Shown here: one piece after another, positions 44,929 through 54,960 of the stretch
How positions within the stretch are numbered: position 1 is the stretch's first letter
How the letters are laid out: every line of letters starts with the position of its first letter
Source of the DNA: Symbiodinium natans
Lineage: Eukaryota; Sar; Dinophyceae; Suessiales; Symbiodiniaceae
Direction: 5' to 3'
Length of the DNA stretch: 64,000 bases
NCBI GenBank assembly: GCA_905221605.1
Contig: CAJNDS010000247.1
Location: 744,138 to 808,137, forward strand
Position numbers and translations under genes: made by a program
Notes under the pieces: model-generated
Told to the model about the DNA's origin: nothing
The model's database searches: none
What the model saw: the letters and a program-made list of their open reading frames with translations, nothing else

Positions 44929-45348
44929 CCGCTCCAGTTCCGCAAGGTCCCAGTCTCAGGCAGGGGCCTCAGCCGCCCAGTTTTGTTTTTTTAACAGTTT
45001 AGGGTTTAGTGTTTAGGGTTCAGGGTTTGCCCTGTTCCGAAGAGGGTTGAACTTAGAAAGTCGCAACCTGTTGAGCGAAAGGGAGGAGGGGGCAGAGAGA
45101 GATCCGAGAAAGCAACGGGCCCGAAGGATAGCGCGACAAGTTCGAGGAGCTCCAGTGTCTTCGGCGGAATTTTGAGAGTCGCCAGAGGAAGATTTTTTGG
45201 GGAAATATCGATAAGATAAGCGGTATACAACAATCCCCATAGCGGGTGTATATCCGGGATATTGAAAGTGACCATGTAACCTTATATAGATACACATAAA
45301 CATCTCCATAATGTAGAAACATCTTGTAGAACTCATGAGAATGAAGCA

Positions 45349-45352
<4 letters not shown>

Positions 45353-45381
<29 letters not shown>

Positions 45382-45466
45382 CGGATAGACATATATATAT
45401 ATATGTATATAATGATATATATATATATATGTATAAATACATACATATGTATATATATATAATACT
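45353..45466. repeat. GATA and AT microsatellites
   Basis: (GATA)n from 45353 to 45390, then AT-rich runs. The 211-codon minus frame 45053-45688 crosses this array and owes its length to it. Confidence 0.9.
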
Positions 45467-45761
45467 CACAAAGACATATGTCATAACAGGTGGCATCCCT
45501 AAGTCACGCCTGAACTCCGATGGCCCTCCAATTGCGAAGCGCAAGCCGCAAGCTGCTCGGCGCCCATCCAAGAACTGAGCTCCTGCTGGCAAGCCCGAAG
45601 GGCCCAAGTCCTGAACGCCCCAAACCATTCTTCCTACTAGTTCATATGATTTCATCATTATTGTGATTCCTATGCGATTAATAGTCATATACTGTACTCG
45701 TTTAGTACCTAGTAGGAGTATGTTTTTTGTTACTTGCTGCCCTTCCTGCTTTCCTTTTGGA

Positions 45762-45850
45762 GCCTTCAGAGACGCCGAGACTCCTCGCGCAGCAAGTCCT
45801 CGAAATCCTCGAAGTCCTCGAGCGCCTCCTCAGGGAGCCACCTGGCTTAA
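45762..45850. CDS. Exon, strand ambiguous (Ser-rich on +, acidic on -)
   Basis: On + the frame reads LQRRRDSSRSKSSKSSKSSS, then ASSGSHLA and TAA. On - it reads EALEDFEDFEDLLREESRRL and TGA. Both are low-complexity and plausible because TCCTCGAAG repeats are read as Ser-Lys one way and Glu-Asp-Phe the other. Neighbouring exons are on +. Confidence 0.35.
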
Positions 45851-45871
45851 GGGACGAAAGTAGGGGACTAG

Positions 45872-46018
45872 AGGAGGGACCCTGAAGGGACCTTACGGGT
45901 TATTAGGGGTTATTTAGGGGTGACTCAGCTACATAGGGACTAAAAAAGGAACATTTCGGGGTCAAAAAGTGGAACAAGATTGAGGGTCCCTTCTAGGGGT
46001 CTCTCCTTATTATACAAC
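45872..46018. mobile_element. Inverted-repeat element, family N (single copy)
   Basis: GAGGGACCCTGAAGGGACC on the left and GAGGGTCCCTTCTAGGGGTC on the right. Inner sequence GGGGTTATTTAGGGGTGACT. No coding frame. Confidence 0.45.
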
Positions 46019-46252
46019 CTTCACTGACGATTTGTTGAGCCGGTGGAAACCCCCACGCCTCTTAAGGGGGTGGAGGGGTTTTAGGGAGCCTGAAGGATTC
46101 TAGATGTTTTAGGGATTTTCTTGGGTTTGGCGTGGGGAGTTCATGTATGGATAGGTTCAGGATGTAGGCTCAGGAGCCTCACATGCACAAGCCACGAACA
46201 CTAGCCGACTGGCCTCCCCGAACATGGCCTTGACAAGCCCAGAAACCCTAAA

Positions 46253-46393
46253 CTTACTGTTGCCTAGCAGGGAATGAGGGAATTGGGACCTACACACATA
46301 TATATATATATACATATCTATATATACATTTTTCCCCTTTAAGGGATAAAATGGGGTACCTCATGCCCCCATTCCCTGCTAACCAACAGTAAT
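46253..46393. mobile_element. MITE family C, copy 4
   Basis: CTTACTGTTGCCTAGCAGGG pairs with CCCTGCTAACCAACAGTAA; AT-rich centre. Closest to copy 2 at 33.3 kb. Confidence 0.75.
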
Positions 46394-46689
46394 TAAACTG
46401 AGGCAGGTTCCTGAGACGCTGTTCATGTGGACAATTCTCGAAGTTATGGTCCCTTTGAGGGTTCCTACTTCTATGTAGTGCGGATCCTGAGATGTAGGGT
46501 ACCACCAAAACGGGACGATCATGTAGAGAGCTGCCCCTGTTCTTTTGAATCCAAGCAGGCGTGCAACTACGTGCATTCTACCATTTGCGAGTTGCGGACA
46601 CACTCATGCCGCTTTGCCCGAACTGCCCTTAAAGCCGACATGCAGATAGGGCGGCAGTGATTCCTCCTCACGTTTGCGCATGCACCTCT

Positions 46690-46893
46690 AGAGTCGTGGG
46701 AGAGCCTTCAGCGCAGAATTCTGAGGCTCAACCAGTTCGGCCGGTGATCAAGACGCGAATCGAGCGTGACTGGCCGAAGGAACCAGCTTTCTGGGTGTCT
46801 AGCCTTAGGCGCAGGGCAAGATACCATCTCGGCCCACTAAACACGGTGGAGCGGGCGATGAAGGAACCGTTGCCTGCTTGCCCTTGTACATAG
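46690..46893 (+). CDS. Gene at 46.7-49.5 kb, exon 1
   Basis: Within the frame 46657-46893: GEPSAQNSEAQPVRPVIKTR, IERDWPKEPAFWVSSLRRRA, LGPLNTVERAMKEPLPACPC. Ordinary folded-protein composition. Family unknown. An (AAT)n run separates it from the next exon. Confidence 0.45.
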   Translation, partial: RVVGEPSAQNSEAQPVRPVIKTRIERDWPKEPAFWVSSLRRRARYHLGPLNTVERAMKEPLPACPCT

Positions 46894-47022
46894 GCCCTAG
46901 AGGAGGCCTGGGCACATGCAGACAGGAACTGAAGCCTTTGGTCCCATGTTTATAATAGTAATAATAATCATAATGCTATATATTAGTAATAATAATAACC
47001 ATCAGAATAATAATATTATTAG

Positions 47023-47160
47023 GGTCGGCAGTCGGCTGATGCTCTTCCGCCCGGTGTGGCAGAAGCTTCAATCTTATGATCTATTCACGAGGTTGTTCGA
47101 GTTAGTACTGGCATGGCTGGATTCGAAAGCTGTGCTCTTCTGCAGACACAGGCAACCAAA
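47023..47160 (+). CDS. Gene at 46.7-49.5 kb, exon 2
   Basis: After ATTATTATTAG, the frame reads LMLFRPVWQKLQSYDLFTRL, FELVLAWLDSKAVLFCRHRQ. Hydrophobic helices. The frame runs to 47224, but the last part is low quality. Confidence 0.45.
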
Positions 47161-47218
47161 CAAGCATGTGCAACCTTCTGCGCGGCTCTCCTGTTCGAGT
47201 GTTCTACTACTACTAATT

Positions 47219-47325
47219 GCTTAAGAACCCCCCCCCCAAAAAAACAAAAAAATCTTCCTTATTGAGGGTAATATAGGGATTAATAATATTTTATTCTTTT
47301 GGGGTCTTAAGCAAACAGGGGACTA
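47219..47325. repeat. Family L, copy 2
   Basis: TGCTTAAGAACC plus C run and A-rich run, as at 26889; ends TTTTGGGGTCTTAAGCAA, which is the inverse of the start. So it is a short inverted-repeat element with homopolymer growth. Confidence 0.55.
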
Positions 47326-47585
47326 CGTGTCTGCATGGATCCTGCACCTTCAGCTTAGATAATGAACTGGCATCTTCGCAGTGGCTGCGCCACCGTGAAG
47401 TGCATGTAGGTGTCCGGCATGCAGAGTCGATCCCAATGAGACCTCTGTACCAGCTTCCAGTGCTTAGTTAGAGATACCGTTTAGGGTTTAGGGTTTAGGG
47501 CCCCCTCCCTGAACCCTTTTCCCGGCCTCCGCGTTCTGTCCCCAGATGTCCCCAGATTTCTTGGGATGGCGGGTATTTGTTGCAG

Positions 47586-47647
47586 AGGATCATGGCCAGG
47601 TTCAGAGGTCCCTTAACGACTTCGAGCTGTCCAACGTTGACCTGTGA
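47586..47647 (+). CDS. Gene at 46.7-49.5 kb, exon 3
   Basis: After TTTGTTGCAG, the frame reads DHGQVQRSLNDFELSNVDL and TGA. Preceded by a TTTAGGG tract (47478-47503), so an intron started there. Acidic, clearly coding; the TGA may be real or spliced out. Confidence 0.5.
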
Positions 47648-47766
47648 TCGGTTCCCTGTTCTGGTACCATGGATCTTTCCTTACACTTGCAGTCGGGTCC
47701 CTCCCCCCCTCCTCAACACTTGCAGGGGTGGGTGTGTGATTGAGATATCTAAAGCCTAAACTCGAA

Positions 47767-47867
47767 ACGTGTGCTGACATCCTGATGTGCTGCGGCTCTG
47801 CAAGCCGGGTTGCATTGAAGTTAACGAGCCGGGCGATTGTCTCCAAAGCTCCCCAGTTCATGGGCAG
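47767..47867 (+). CDS. Gene at 46.7-49.5 kb, exon 4
   Basis: Reads ILMCCGSASRVALKLTSRAI, VSKAPQFMG and ends TGGGCAG|GTGACT, a consensus donor. The minus strand (47613-47861) is also open. Confidence 0.5.
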
Positions 47868-47990
47868 GTGACTATCGGGTTAAAAGGTCTCTGCTGCATG
47901 TATATGGAATGTGCATGAACTCAAAATACTCTACTGTACCAGGCCACAGTTCATCTGTTGCAATTCGGAATGTGTGGCCTGTGTTTGTAG

Positions 47991-48130
47991 AGCTGCAGAG
48001 CGCAACTTGCAGGTTGCATCTCCGGCCCGTCGTGTCAAAGAAGCATGCCTAAGGAACGGCGTCGTAGATGCATTCCAGGAAGAAGGCAACCAGCAGCAGC
48101 CGCCGCAACGATCTAGGTTTCAGAAACAAG
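47991..48130 (+). CDS. Gene at 46.7-49.5 kb, exon 5
   Basis: After TTTGTAG, the frame reads AAERNLQVASPARRVKEACL, RNGVVDAFQEEGNQQQPPQR. Helical with a Gln-rich tail. A CCCTAAA tract (48143-48178) follows directly, so the intron here is only about 60 bases and almost wholly telomere-like. Confidence 0.5.
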
Positions 48131-48190
48131 ATGCAACAATCACCCTAAATCCTAAACCCTAAACCCTAAACCTTAAACCTTCTGATGGAG

Positions 48191-48307
48191 AGTGGAGAGG
48201 CAAGATAGCGTACCAAGCCGGAGTTCCCAAGCGCCGCCTGATCGATGTACCGTGGGCAAAGGCGTGGGAGCGATCAAGCAGACAGGCTCGTCGGTTCACC
48301 TGCCTCT
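48191..48307 (+). CDS. Gene at 46.7-49.5 kb, exon 6, bracketed
   Basis: Between the CCCTAAA tract and CTCT|GTGAGTTTAGG. Reads GKIAYQAGVPKRRLIDVPWA, KAWERSSRQARRFTCLC. Basic, Trp-containing; very protein-like. The donor is GTGAGT merging into TTTAGG. Confidence 0.55.
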
Positions 48308-48449
48308 GTGAGTTTAGGATAGAGTGCGGTGGGGTTTAGGGCGTAGGTTTTAGGCATCCGGGTCCAGGATTTAGGGTTTAGGGTCTATGTGTGTCCTGAG
48401 TTTTAGGGAGTCTGGGGCTCTGTCCGGGCATCGTGCCTGAATCACGCCC

Positions 48450-48533
48450 GTTCTGGTTCGTGGAGTTCGTTGGTCAAATGGGTGGGCGATGACAGCTGCA
48501 TGCTTCAACCTGTGTTCCATGAGTTCTGCTAGC
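48450..48533 (+). CDS. Possible exon
   Basis: Reads PVLVRGVRWSNGWAMTAACF, NLCSMSSAS to TGA. Lies after the G-rich tract 48318-48390. Confidence 0.3.
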
Positions 48534-48798
48534 TGAGATGAGCTTTGGACTCTTGGTGGCACGAAGCTCCCTGGAAACTAGTGGCTCCCAGCCTCATGGC
48601 TAGTGAGCATTGTTCAACGACACCCTTTTGTCATCCTTGAATCCCAATCCCAGCCTCCAATCTCCTAAAACGTCCCCACTGCTCCCACCCTGTCACTGAG
48701 GGCTTAGGGCTTTTGAGCCCAACTCATGACAGCAACCATTTCTTGCCTGAGCACGTCTAGTCTGCCGAAAAACCCACAGAATATCAACTGCCATCGAA

Positions 48799-49194
48799 TT
48801 GCTTGCAGTACCTTCCACTTCGTTGTTCTTCAAAGCCTGTGCAAAGCCTGTGCACAACGGAGCTATAGGCCCTACAGTGCGTCGCATCTGGTCTATGGTC
48901 GGTTTCGGCAGCGGAGGCGGCAAGAGTGCTTCCGTTCTTGAAACTCCCGGGTGGGTCAGAATTCCTTTTGCCTGCAGTATTCGGTCAGGTTTCCTTTGTC
49001 ATCTCAGGTTGCCCCTTGCCCGAGAGCCATTGAGAATCCCAAGGCTCCTAAGTCGCATAGCTAAGCAGCTAAGTCGTGAAGCATGGCCTGTGCCGTGGGA
49101 TGTGGGCAGGCCCCGTACATACCAAGACAGAGCTAGTCTGTACCAAGTGCGCTCAGGGGGCACTTGCAGGAGGGTCGTTGCAAGTTCCAAGTAG
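48799..49194 (+). CDS. 131-codon frame, unknown protein
   Basis: Reads KPVHNGAIGPTVRRIWSMVG, FACSIRSGFLCHLRLPLARE, RIPRLLSRIAKQLSREAWPV, RASLYQVRSGGTCRRVVASS. Basic, helical. It ends CCAAG|TAG at a poly-G run, where an intron (49195-49262) probably starts. Related in strand and position to exons 1-6. Confidence 0.45.
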   Translation: MLAVPSTSLFFKACAKPVHNGAIGPTVRRIWSMVGFGSGGGKSASVLETPGWVRIPFACSIRSGFLCHLRLPLAREPLRIPRLLSRIAKQLSREAWPVPWDVGRPRTYQDRASLYQVRSGGTCRRVVASSK

Positions 49195-49227
49195 GGTCGA
49201 TTGCCTTGTGATGGGCAGGGGTGGCGG

Positions 49228-49251
49228 GGGGGGGGGGGGGGGGGGGGGGGT
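49228..49251. repeat. Poly-G run
   Basis: About 22 consecutive G on the + strand within a short putative intron. Similar runs occur at 49611-49627, 52741-52754 and 54774-54793. Confidence 0.9.
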
Positions 49252-49262
49252 GCAGTGCTCAG

Positions 49263-49395
49263 GGAGAAGCCCGAGGATCCGACCAAGGATGTTGCTGACA
49301 TTGCTGCGGCCTCATGAAAGTCGCAATCTGCTTTGGGATTGGGCTCGAAGACTGAATCCTATACAAGCAGCCTTGAAGCCTCATAACCCTCGCTG
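49263..49395 (+). CDS. Exon after the poly-G intron
   Basis: After GTGCTCAG, one frame reads RIRPRMLLTLLRPHESRNLL, WDWARRLNPIQAALKPHNPR to TGA. A second frame (EKPEDPTKDVADIAAAS) is also open for 17 codons. The first is longer. Confidence 0.4.
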
Positions 49396-49416
49396 ATTCT
49401 CTTGGCTCCTAGCTAG

Positions 49417-49522
49417 ATCGGCGGTCTGCTCGTGGGCCTGTGTGTTCAAGCTATCCGAATTGGCCACAATGGAAAAGGGCCTAGTGGAATCTACCCTCAA
49501 TGGATACTTAGGAAGGGGATGA
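49417..49522 (+). CDS. Exon, unknown protein
   Basis: Reads VCSWACVFKLSELATMEKGL, VESTLNGYLGRG to TGA. Helical, three Cys. It may be the last exon of this gene. Confidence 0.4.
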
Positions 49523-50098
49523 GGCATTCATGAACCTAGCATTGTTGCAAGGTCACTGGGACTTTCGGGTTTAGGACCCGAAACCTGAAGTCACACACAA
49601 GCCTTGCCTGGGGGGGGGGGGGGGGGGACCCGAACAAAATGGGGCAGGTTGCAACTGCCTGGATGACCCTGAGGCCTCCAAAACCTCTCAGCCCCAAAAC
49701 CTCCTAGGTGACTGAGCTCCTGGAGCCACCGGCCACAGTGTGAGAACCCGAGAGCTTGGGCGGGTTCTTGTCTTGCGCCTTCTGTTGCGAAGGTCTTGGT
49801 TGACATCTGGTAAGTTCCCTGAGTTTTCATATTGGAGTTTGGGCTTTTGAGTGAGGAGCAGGGTTTATCGAGCCAAGGGGGCTGTCCTGGCTTCGTTTAA
49901 GGCCAGTTTACGGCTGCCGTCGGACTCAACTGGCACAGTAGGGGAGGGGTCTTGCCCACTGACACCACAAGCTGAAAACTAATATAGATCCTGCAGCCCT
50001 CAAATGACACCCATCAAACCCGGTGTCTTTTAAAGGACCCCAAAAGCTTACGCCCGGAGCCCCCATGCGCCCTTTCCGGTCATGAAGGCAGCCACCAG

Positions 50099-50152
50099 CC
50101 ACAAAGAGCTCCGCAATGGTCCTCGAGTGCCTAGAGGTGCACGAGCTCGTTG
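50099..50152 (+). CDS. Micro-exon ending in a telomere-like donor
   Basis: GCCACCAG|CCACAAAG to GCTCGTTG|GTTTAGGG: 54 bases. The most likely frame reads TKSSAMVLECLEVHELVG. The first bases of the TTTAGGG-like tract (50152-50250) are the donor. Confidence 0.4.
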
Positions 50153-50851
50153 GTTTAGGGTCTAGACTTTAGGCTTTAGGAGTTCAAAGTCTGGGTTTAA
50201 CGGTTTTAAGTAGGGTTCTGGAGGGATAAGAGGGGTTTGAGGTCTGAGGCGGGAGCTTTTCATAATGCATGCTGGCTAACCTTTTGGCTTGAAGAGACCC
50301 CCCCCTATGTGCACAGTGCCGTGTCTTAGTTCAGCTTCTAGTTGCTCTGCTTTGGCTTCGCTCCTCTGCATTGTGACGGTTTTCCTGAAGTGTTTGTATT
50401 TGCTACTATGGGAGGCTCTGGAACCTGGACTGGGAATTCCAGGGGTGGTTATGGCAGGCTCCTCCCTACATGCTGAACCCCAACCTCCCCCCCGTGCCCT
50501 AAACTCCAAGCAGCTCCAATCTCTCTACCTCCTGTGCGGCACCTTCCTAGCGTAGAATACGAGACTCCCCAATAGACCTCATCTCCAAAAGGGACTGTAT
50601 TAGAGCCAGTAGAGACTCCCACAAAGATCCAAGAACCTTCCCGTAAAGTTCTATCAAGCCAAGCCCACTGCGAAACCTCCCCAACCCCCAAAACCCGAAG
50701 CCCTTAAAACCACAAGTCCTAGAATGGGTTTACACCCCAAAGAAATCAAATGGTGGTTTAAGTTATGTGCCTGTTTTGGGATATTCCTCACCCTTACAGC
50801 CCTAATAACCCTCGAAGCCATCTTTCCCCCACGAACTTCTCAATCACGTAA

Positions 50852-50992
50852 ACGCTGAACCCTAAACTATAAACCCTAAACCCTAAACCCCAAACCCTAA
50901 ACCCTAAACCCTAAACCCTAAACCCCAAACCCTAAACCCTAAACCCTAAACCCTAAACCCTAAACCCTAAACCCTAAACCCTAAACCCTAAC
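50852..50992. repeat. CCCTAAA tract, about 20 units
   Basis: Long near-perfect seven-base array in C-rich orientation. Confidence 0.95.
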
Positions 50993-51019
50993 CCCCCCCC
51001 GTCTCACTATGGGCCGCAG

Positions 51020-51062
51020 CGCAGGTGGCCCTCGCAAAGTTAGACCGCGAGCCGCCCTGGAG
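51020..51062 (+). CDS. Micro-exon with consensus splice sites
   Basis: GGGCCGCAG|CGCAGG to CCTGGAG|GTGAGC. Reads AQVALAKLDREPPW. Bracketed by the CCCTAAA array on the left and TTTAGGG copies from 51090 on the right. Confidence 0.45.
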
Positions 51063-51084
51063 GTGAGCTCCGGGCTGAAATGCA

Positions 51085-51330
51085 CGGTTTAGGGTTGAGG
51101 GTTTGGGGTTTAGGGTTAGGGTTTAGGGTTTAGGGTTTAGGGTTTATAGTTTAAGGTTTGTGTTGTCGTGTTAGGGGTTCGGGCGTTCGGTTTGGGGTTG
51201 GCAGTTTGTTATGTTGGGGGTTTTGAGGTTGAGAGTTGTAGGTGGTTTGTGGTTTAGGGTTTGGGGATTATAGTTTGGGGTGTGGGGCTTGGGGTTCAGG
51301 ATTTGACTTTTCGGTTGTAGGTTGAAGGGC
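51085..51330. repeat. G-rich degenerate telomere-like tract
   Basis: TTTAGGG units, then GTTGAGGG, GTTTGGGG and TTGTAGG variants fading with distance from the exon. Confidence 0.8.
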
Positions 51331-51339
51331 TTGAGAAGA

Positions 51340-52450
51340 AGAACCGCGCCTGCTGCAAGCTTTATACCCACCGAGGAGCAATGAACCAATAACCAGAAGC
51401 TGAATTCCAACTTCTCTTATGAGGCGACTTCTAGACCCTCCCAGACCCCAACACCCTAAACCTCATGAAGCCACACCGCCCACCCAAGATTCAAAATTGC
51501 TTCCATGTCTTGTCAGGGGGTCATCCTGGCTTAGGCGTATGTTTTCAGGCAAAGCAGCCCATGAGACTGAGACCATGGATTAGGGTTGCAAGCCTCCGAT
51601 GCCCATGAGGAGATTTCTTGTTGGGAACCATGTGTGACCTTGGCAATGACTTTAAGTTTACCCTGGCACGCTCTACACCTGGTGCAGTTTGTCATCTGAC
51701 TGCGGTGCCTTGCACGAGGCAACTCTGAAGAACTTGCGTGACCCACCCGGTAGCACATCGGTTCCTGTCCGAAACGACATCACTGCAAAGCGCTAGACGA
51801 ACTGTCACGGTGCAAACACACGGTTAAGATCTCGAGATCTTGCTCTTGGAAGCATCTGCGGCATGGTTCAGGAGTCAGAGGTCCATCAGTCAAGTCCACA
51901 GTCTAGCATCTTTGCCGCAGGCTGGCTGGAAGCGGTTTTTTCGATCGCACCGTCAGCTCCATGGTCACGGCTGTCTCAGCCGAGCTTCAGGTACGGTTGC
52001 TTCGTGGGATTCTGCCTATGCTCACGGGTGCTTGCCTTCAGCTGGTGCAGTTCTTTGGTGTTCCTGTCGCGACACCTCCCCCAACCAGGTATTGGAAGGA
52101 GAGTCAAATCTGTTCAGCAAGTTCCTCAAAGTATTTCGCTTGTCATCTTCCTCTTGGCAACATGATGGTGTTCGGATATCCTGCTGGATGCGAAATCACG
52201 AATGCAGACACCATCACCGGAGCCCCTGCCTCGTAGACCTTCGCAGGCGGGTCGCAACAAGCGACCTTGGCTCCTAAAGCGCGTGGAGGCCAGGAAACTC
52301 GGTGTCGGGGTGGGGGGTTCGGAGCTTGTGATTTCAATGTCCCGGCAGCTTGCTGACTCTTGGCAGGGACTACGGAGTTGGGTGTCCACAACATATGCCG
52401 CCTTGAAGCGGTATCATTATACGGGAATATGGGGAAAGGTCGGGCTTTGT
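51340..52450 (+). CDS. Region with overlapping + frames, exons unresolved
   Basis: Frames 51840-52277 (145 codons; SQVHSLASLPQAGWKRFFRS), 51863-52165 and 51961-52236 (SAELQVRLLRGILPMLTGAC, LQLVQFFGVPVATPPP) overlap. The last has the most even composition and could be a membrane segment. No tract or MITE lies between 51.5 and 52.46 kb. Confidence 0.3.
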
Positions 52451-52464
52451 TTTTGAATCACGAT

Positions 52465-52548
52465 CCCAGAGAGCCCAATACCCCTTAGCTAAGGAGTATG
52501 CTCATGAATAGGGTTTAAGGTATGTTCCTGAATTAGTATTGGGCTCCT
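52465..52548. mobile_element. MITE family E, copy 2
   Basis: CCCAGAGAGCCCAATACC pairs with GTATTGGGCTCCTTG; inner GTATGCTCATGAATAGG matches copy 1 in layout. Confidence 0.65.
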
Positions 52549-53231
52549 TGAAAGTTGGATTTGTGTCAAAAAATATAGCCCTGATGCGAGTCGCAACGTT
52601 GCGAGGCTTCACAAGAGCGTCTCCAGCACCTCTCGTCGCTTCAAGCCGAGGAAGAAGAGAGGCGTCCTGCAGACAAAGGGTTCAAAGGGGGGGTTGGGGA
52701 GGACTTCGGGGGCGTTCTACAGTTCTATAGGGGAGGGGGAGGGGGGGGGGGGGGGTACCTATTGTTTTTCGGTGGTGGGTGGAAGGGGGGGGAGGAGTCT
52801 AGCACAGGTACATTCCTTACAGTTTAGGTCCCGAAAGAAGAGCCCATGTGTTCGATCAACCCCCATGTTTGCCCACATTTTTTAAAGATACTGTGATGGC
52901 TCCCAAAATGCTTATAGGTGGAGTTTGGGGATGGCACATAGTGCCATTGTCTTGGCTCCCCGCAATAGATATTGGTACTGTTTACAATGGGGCTCTGATG
53001 AGACGGTCCCGATTGAGAGCAATACAAACGATTCTGAATCATTCAGGTAGCTTGAATTCTGGAATCTGAAGCCGGTGTCCCAGCTTTTACTACGACCCCA
53101 TCGGCCTTGTTCCGCGAGATTCCACAAGATTCAAATGCTCGGGGCCTGTAATGTGAAGTCAGGACTAGCCACAATGGCTTAAGGCTTAGGGAACCTGCTA
53201 CCTATAAAGCCAAAAAAGCCGCGTGCTGCGG

Positions 53232-53333
53232 GTGAGTAATGTAGAGGTCGGAATCATTACCAATAGTATTCACTTCTGGTCCCCTTATAATTAGACTGAA
53301 ACCCTATTCTAATTATTCAGGCCCCTAGATTAG
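53232..53333. mobile_element. MITE family F, copy 2, candidate intron
   Basis: GTGAGTAATGTAGAGGTCGG at the start is a consensus donor, and GGCCCCTAGATTAG at the end an acceptor. 102 bases. It is followed by an exon opening at 53334. Confidence 0.65.
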
Positions 53334-53459
53334 GTCATCGACGGTTTGCGGGCGAGGGCTGAGCTTGCATACCCCTTTCTGCAAGGTGGGCGACCGAAGA
53401 CGCCATCTGCTGCAGCACCCTCGGAGTTCAGGTTTCACAGATCGAGTTTTTGGATTTAG
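53334..53459 (+). CDS. Exon after a family F intron
   Basis: Reads VIDGLRARAELAYPFLQGGR, PKTPSAAAPSEFRFHRSSFW. It ends at TTTTTGGATTTAGGGTGTAAGG, the start of a G-rich tract. Good composition; family unknown. Confidence 0.5.
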   Translation, partial: VIDGLRARAELAYPFLQGGRPKTPSAAAPSEFRFHRSSFWI

Positions 53460-53714
53460 GGTGTAAGGTATGTCGGGTTCATGGGAAGTCCTGTGTTTTG
53501 CAAGTGTGCACGGGGCCTTGGATGGCTTTCGGCTGAAGAACTAGTGTGGGGAGGGGGGCGGGGATAGAGGGTTGTTTGGGTTACCTTTGTTGCCGGGGAT
53601 TCACCTTGTGCCTCTTGCCTCTTCGGGCTGACCCGTTCAGACTCACGGAACGCTACCCTGCTAAGCAGGATGCCCACCCTTATGAGTATTTTCTATTTGT
53701 ATATCCTACACAAA

Positions 53715-53785
53715 TAAATGCATATATATATATATCTATATCTATATACATATACATATATAAATATGTGTGTGTATATATACAC
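53715..53785. repeat. AT microsatellite
   Basis: ATATATATCTATATC and TGTGTGTATATATAC runs. Confidence 0.85.
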
Positions 53786-54061
53786 CTCTTGGTTGGCCTT
53801 CTTCCAAGCCCTTCCTTGTCGTTTCCCCCTCCTTGTCCTTTCTTTGACGACCGGGGATCCTAGTTAAAGCCTCTCGGATTCAGGCTCGGGGCCTGCAGGG
53901 TTTGGGGCTTGCAGAGTCAGAGACACTTCTCGCCGGAGGCCTGAAAGAACCCTAAACCTCAGCACGTACGCAGTAGGAGCTGAGATCAACTTCAAGCACT
54001 GAGCGTTGGTCTTGACAGATCTTCTGAAGCAGGCTCTTTCACAAGTCTTGGTGGCAACTTC

Positions 54062-54147
54062 CCTAAACCCTGAACCCTGAACCTACACCCCGAACCCTAA
54101 ACCCTGAACCCTGAACCCTGAACCCTGAACCCTAAACTTGAACGACC
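54062..54147. repeat. CCCTGAA-type tract
   Basis: CCCTGAAC units dominate over CCCTAAAC, so this tract has its own variant. Confidence 0.85.
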
Positions 54148-54207
54148 CGAAGCGCCAAAGTCCCGGATTGGACTCAGATCCTGCTGCCCACATGGGAGCC
54201 GTTCTCA

Positions 54208-54330
54208 TGTCTATATCCCCCCTTGGGGAATTATTTTGTATTTTTGTTTATGTAAAACCCAAGAGGATATTAAGCATATTATTTTTATGAAGGTTCTGAG
54301 GAGAGTAGCGGGCCCCCTCTTGAGGAACCT
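54208..54330. mobile_element. Family J element, copy 2
   Basis: TCTATATCCCCCCTTGGGGA, AAACCCAAGAGGATATTAAG, then CATATTATTTTTATGAAGG. Collinear with 36862-36972 apart from the A run. Confidence 0.65.
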
Positions 54331-54346
54331 TCTTATTAGGTAGCAG

Positions 54347-54457
54347 TTGAGATGTTCCCCTCTTCTACTAACACTCCTAAAAAGGGATTATAGTAAGGGG
54401 ATACTCTAACCCCTAGGCCCTATTCATACCCCTTCGTAGAAAGGGGGAACATGCCAA
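54347..54457. mobile_element. MITE family A, copy 5
   Basis: TTGAGATGTTCCCCTCTTCT and AGAAAGGGGGAACATGCCAA ends. It is flanked by GGTAGCAG (54339) and GGTATCAG (54458), a 7-of-8 target duplication beginning GGT. Confidence 0.7.
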
Positions 54458-54509
54458 GGTATCAGGTATCCGATATGAGGACCCTTTGAAGCAACCCCGA
54501 CACAAACAG

Positions 54510-54557
54510 GCCGAGAGCTGGAGCTGTCCAGGGCAGAGCTGCAAGAGGCATTGGGGG
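54510..54557 (+). CDS. Coiled-coil gene, exon 1 (micro-exon)
   Basis: CACAAACAG|GCCGAG to CATTGGGGG|GTTTTG. Reads GRELELSRAELQEALG, a heptad-like helix. A G-rich TTTTAGGG tract starts 20 bases on. First of about eight Glu/Gln/Arg-rich exons running to 60.26 kb. Confidence 0.55.
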
Positions 54558-54576
54558 GTTTTGTCCGAAGTTGGGG

Positions 54577-54757
54577 CAGGGTTTTAGGGTTTTTGGGTTT
54601 TAGGGTTTTAGGGTTTTAGGGTTTTAGCGTTTTAGGGTTTTAGGGTTTTAGGGTTTTAGGGTTTTAGGGTTTTAGGGTTTTAGGGTTTTAGGGTTTTAGG
54701 GTTTTAGGGTTTTAGGGTTTAGCGTCTAGGGCTTAGGGTTTAGGGTTTAGTTTTTGT
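54577..54757. repeat. TTTTAGGG tract (eight-base variant), about 20 units
   Basis: The unit is GTTTTAGG, the form known as the green-algal (Chlamydomonas) telomere, with one unit GTTTTAGC. It ends in TTTAGGG and a T run followed by a G run. Confidence 0.9.
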
Positions 54758-54762
54758 TTTTT

Positions 54763-54794
<32 letters not shown>

Positions 54795-54799
54795 GTGTG

Positions 54800-54960
54800 G
54801 AGGGACGCTCAAGAGGAAACGAGCTCAAAGCGCTGAGGAAGTATGTTAGGAGCATGTCGGAGCCTTGTGGCCCGACGGATCCTCATGACTTCGAGGCCCG
54901 CGACAGGAGCCTTTCGCAAAAATGCAGGTTCCTTTTCACTGCGATCTACAACTGTATAGC
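54800..54960 (+). CDS. Possible coiled-coil gene exon 2
   Basis: After the poly-G run, the frame reads GNELKALRKYVRSMSEPCGP, TDPHDFEARDRSLSQKCRFL. Charged, helical. The acceptor is not clear and the tract on the left is G-rich, so it breaks the bracketing rule. Confidence 0.35.

Noticed and set aside
45053..45688. Minus-strand frame of 211 codons, the longest in the window
   Set aside because: Its length comes from GATA and AT microsatellites read as Tyr/Ile/Leu-Ser repeats; the rest has no protein character.
48860..48915. Possible nucleotide-binding P-loop (VGFGSGGGKS)
   Set aside because: The spacing does not fit G-x(4)-G-K-S/T: the residue at the first Gly/Ala position is Phe, and nothing else of an NTPase domain is seen.
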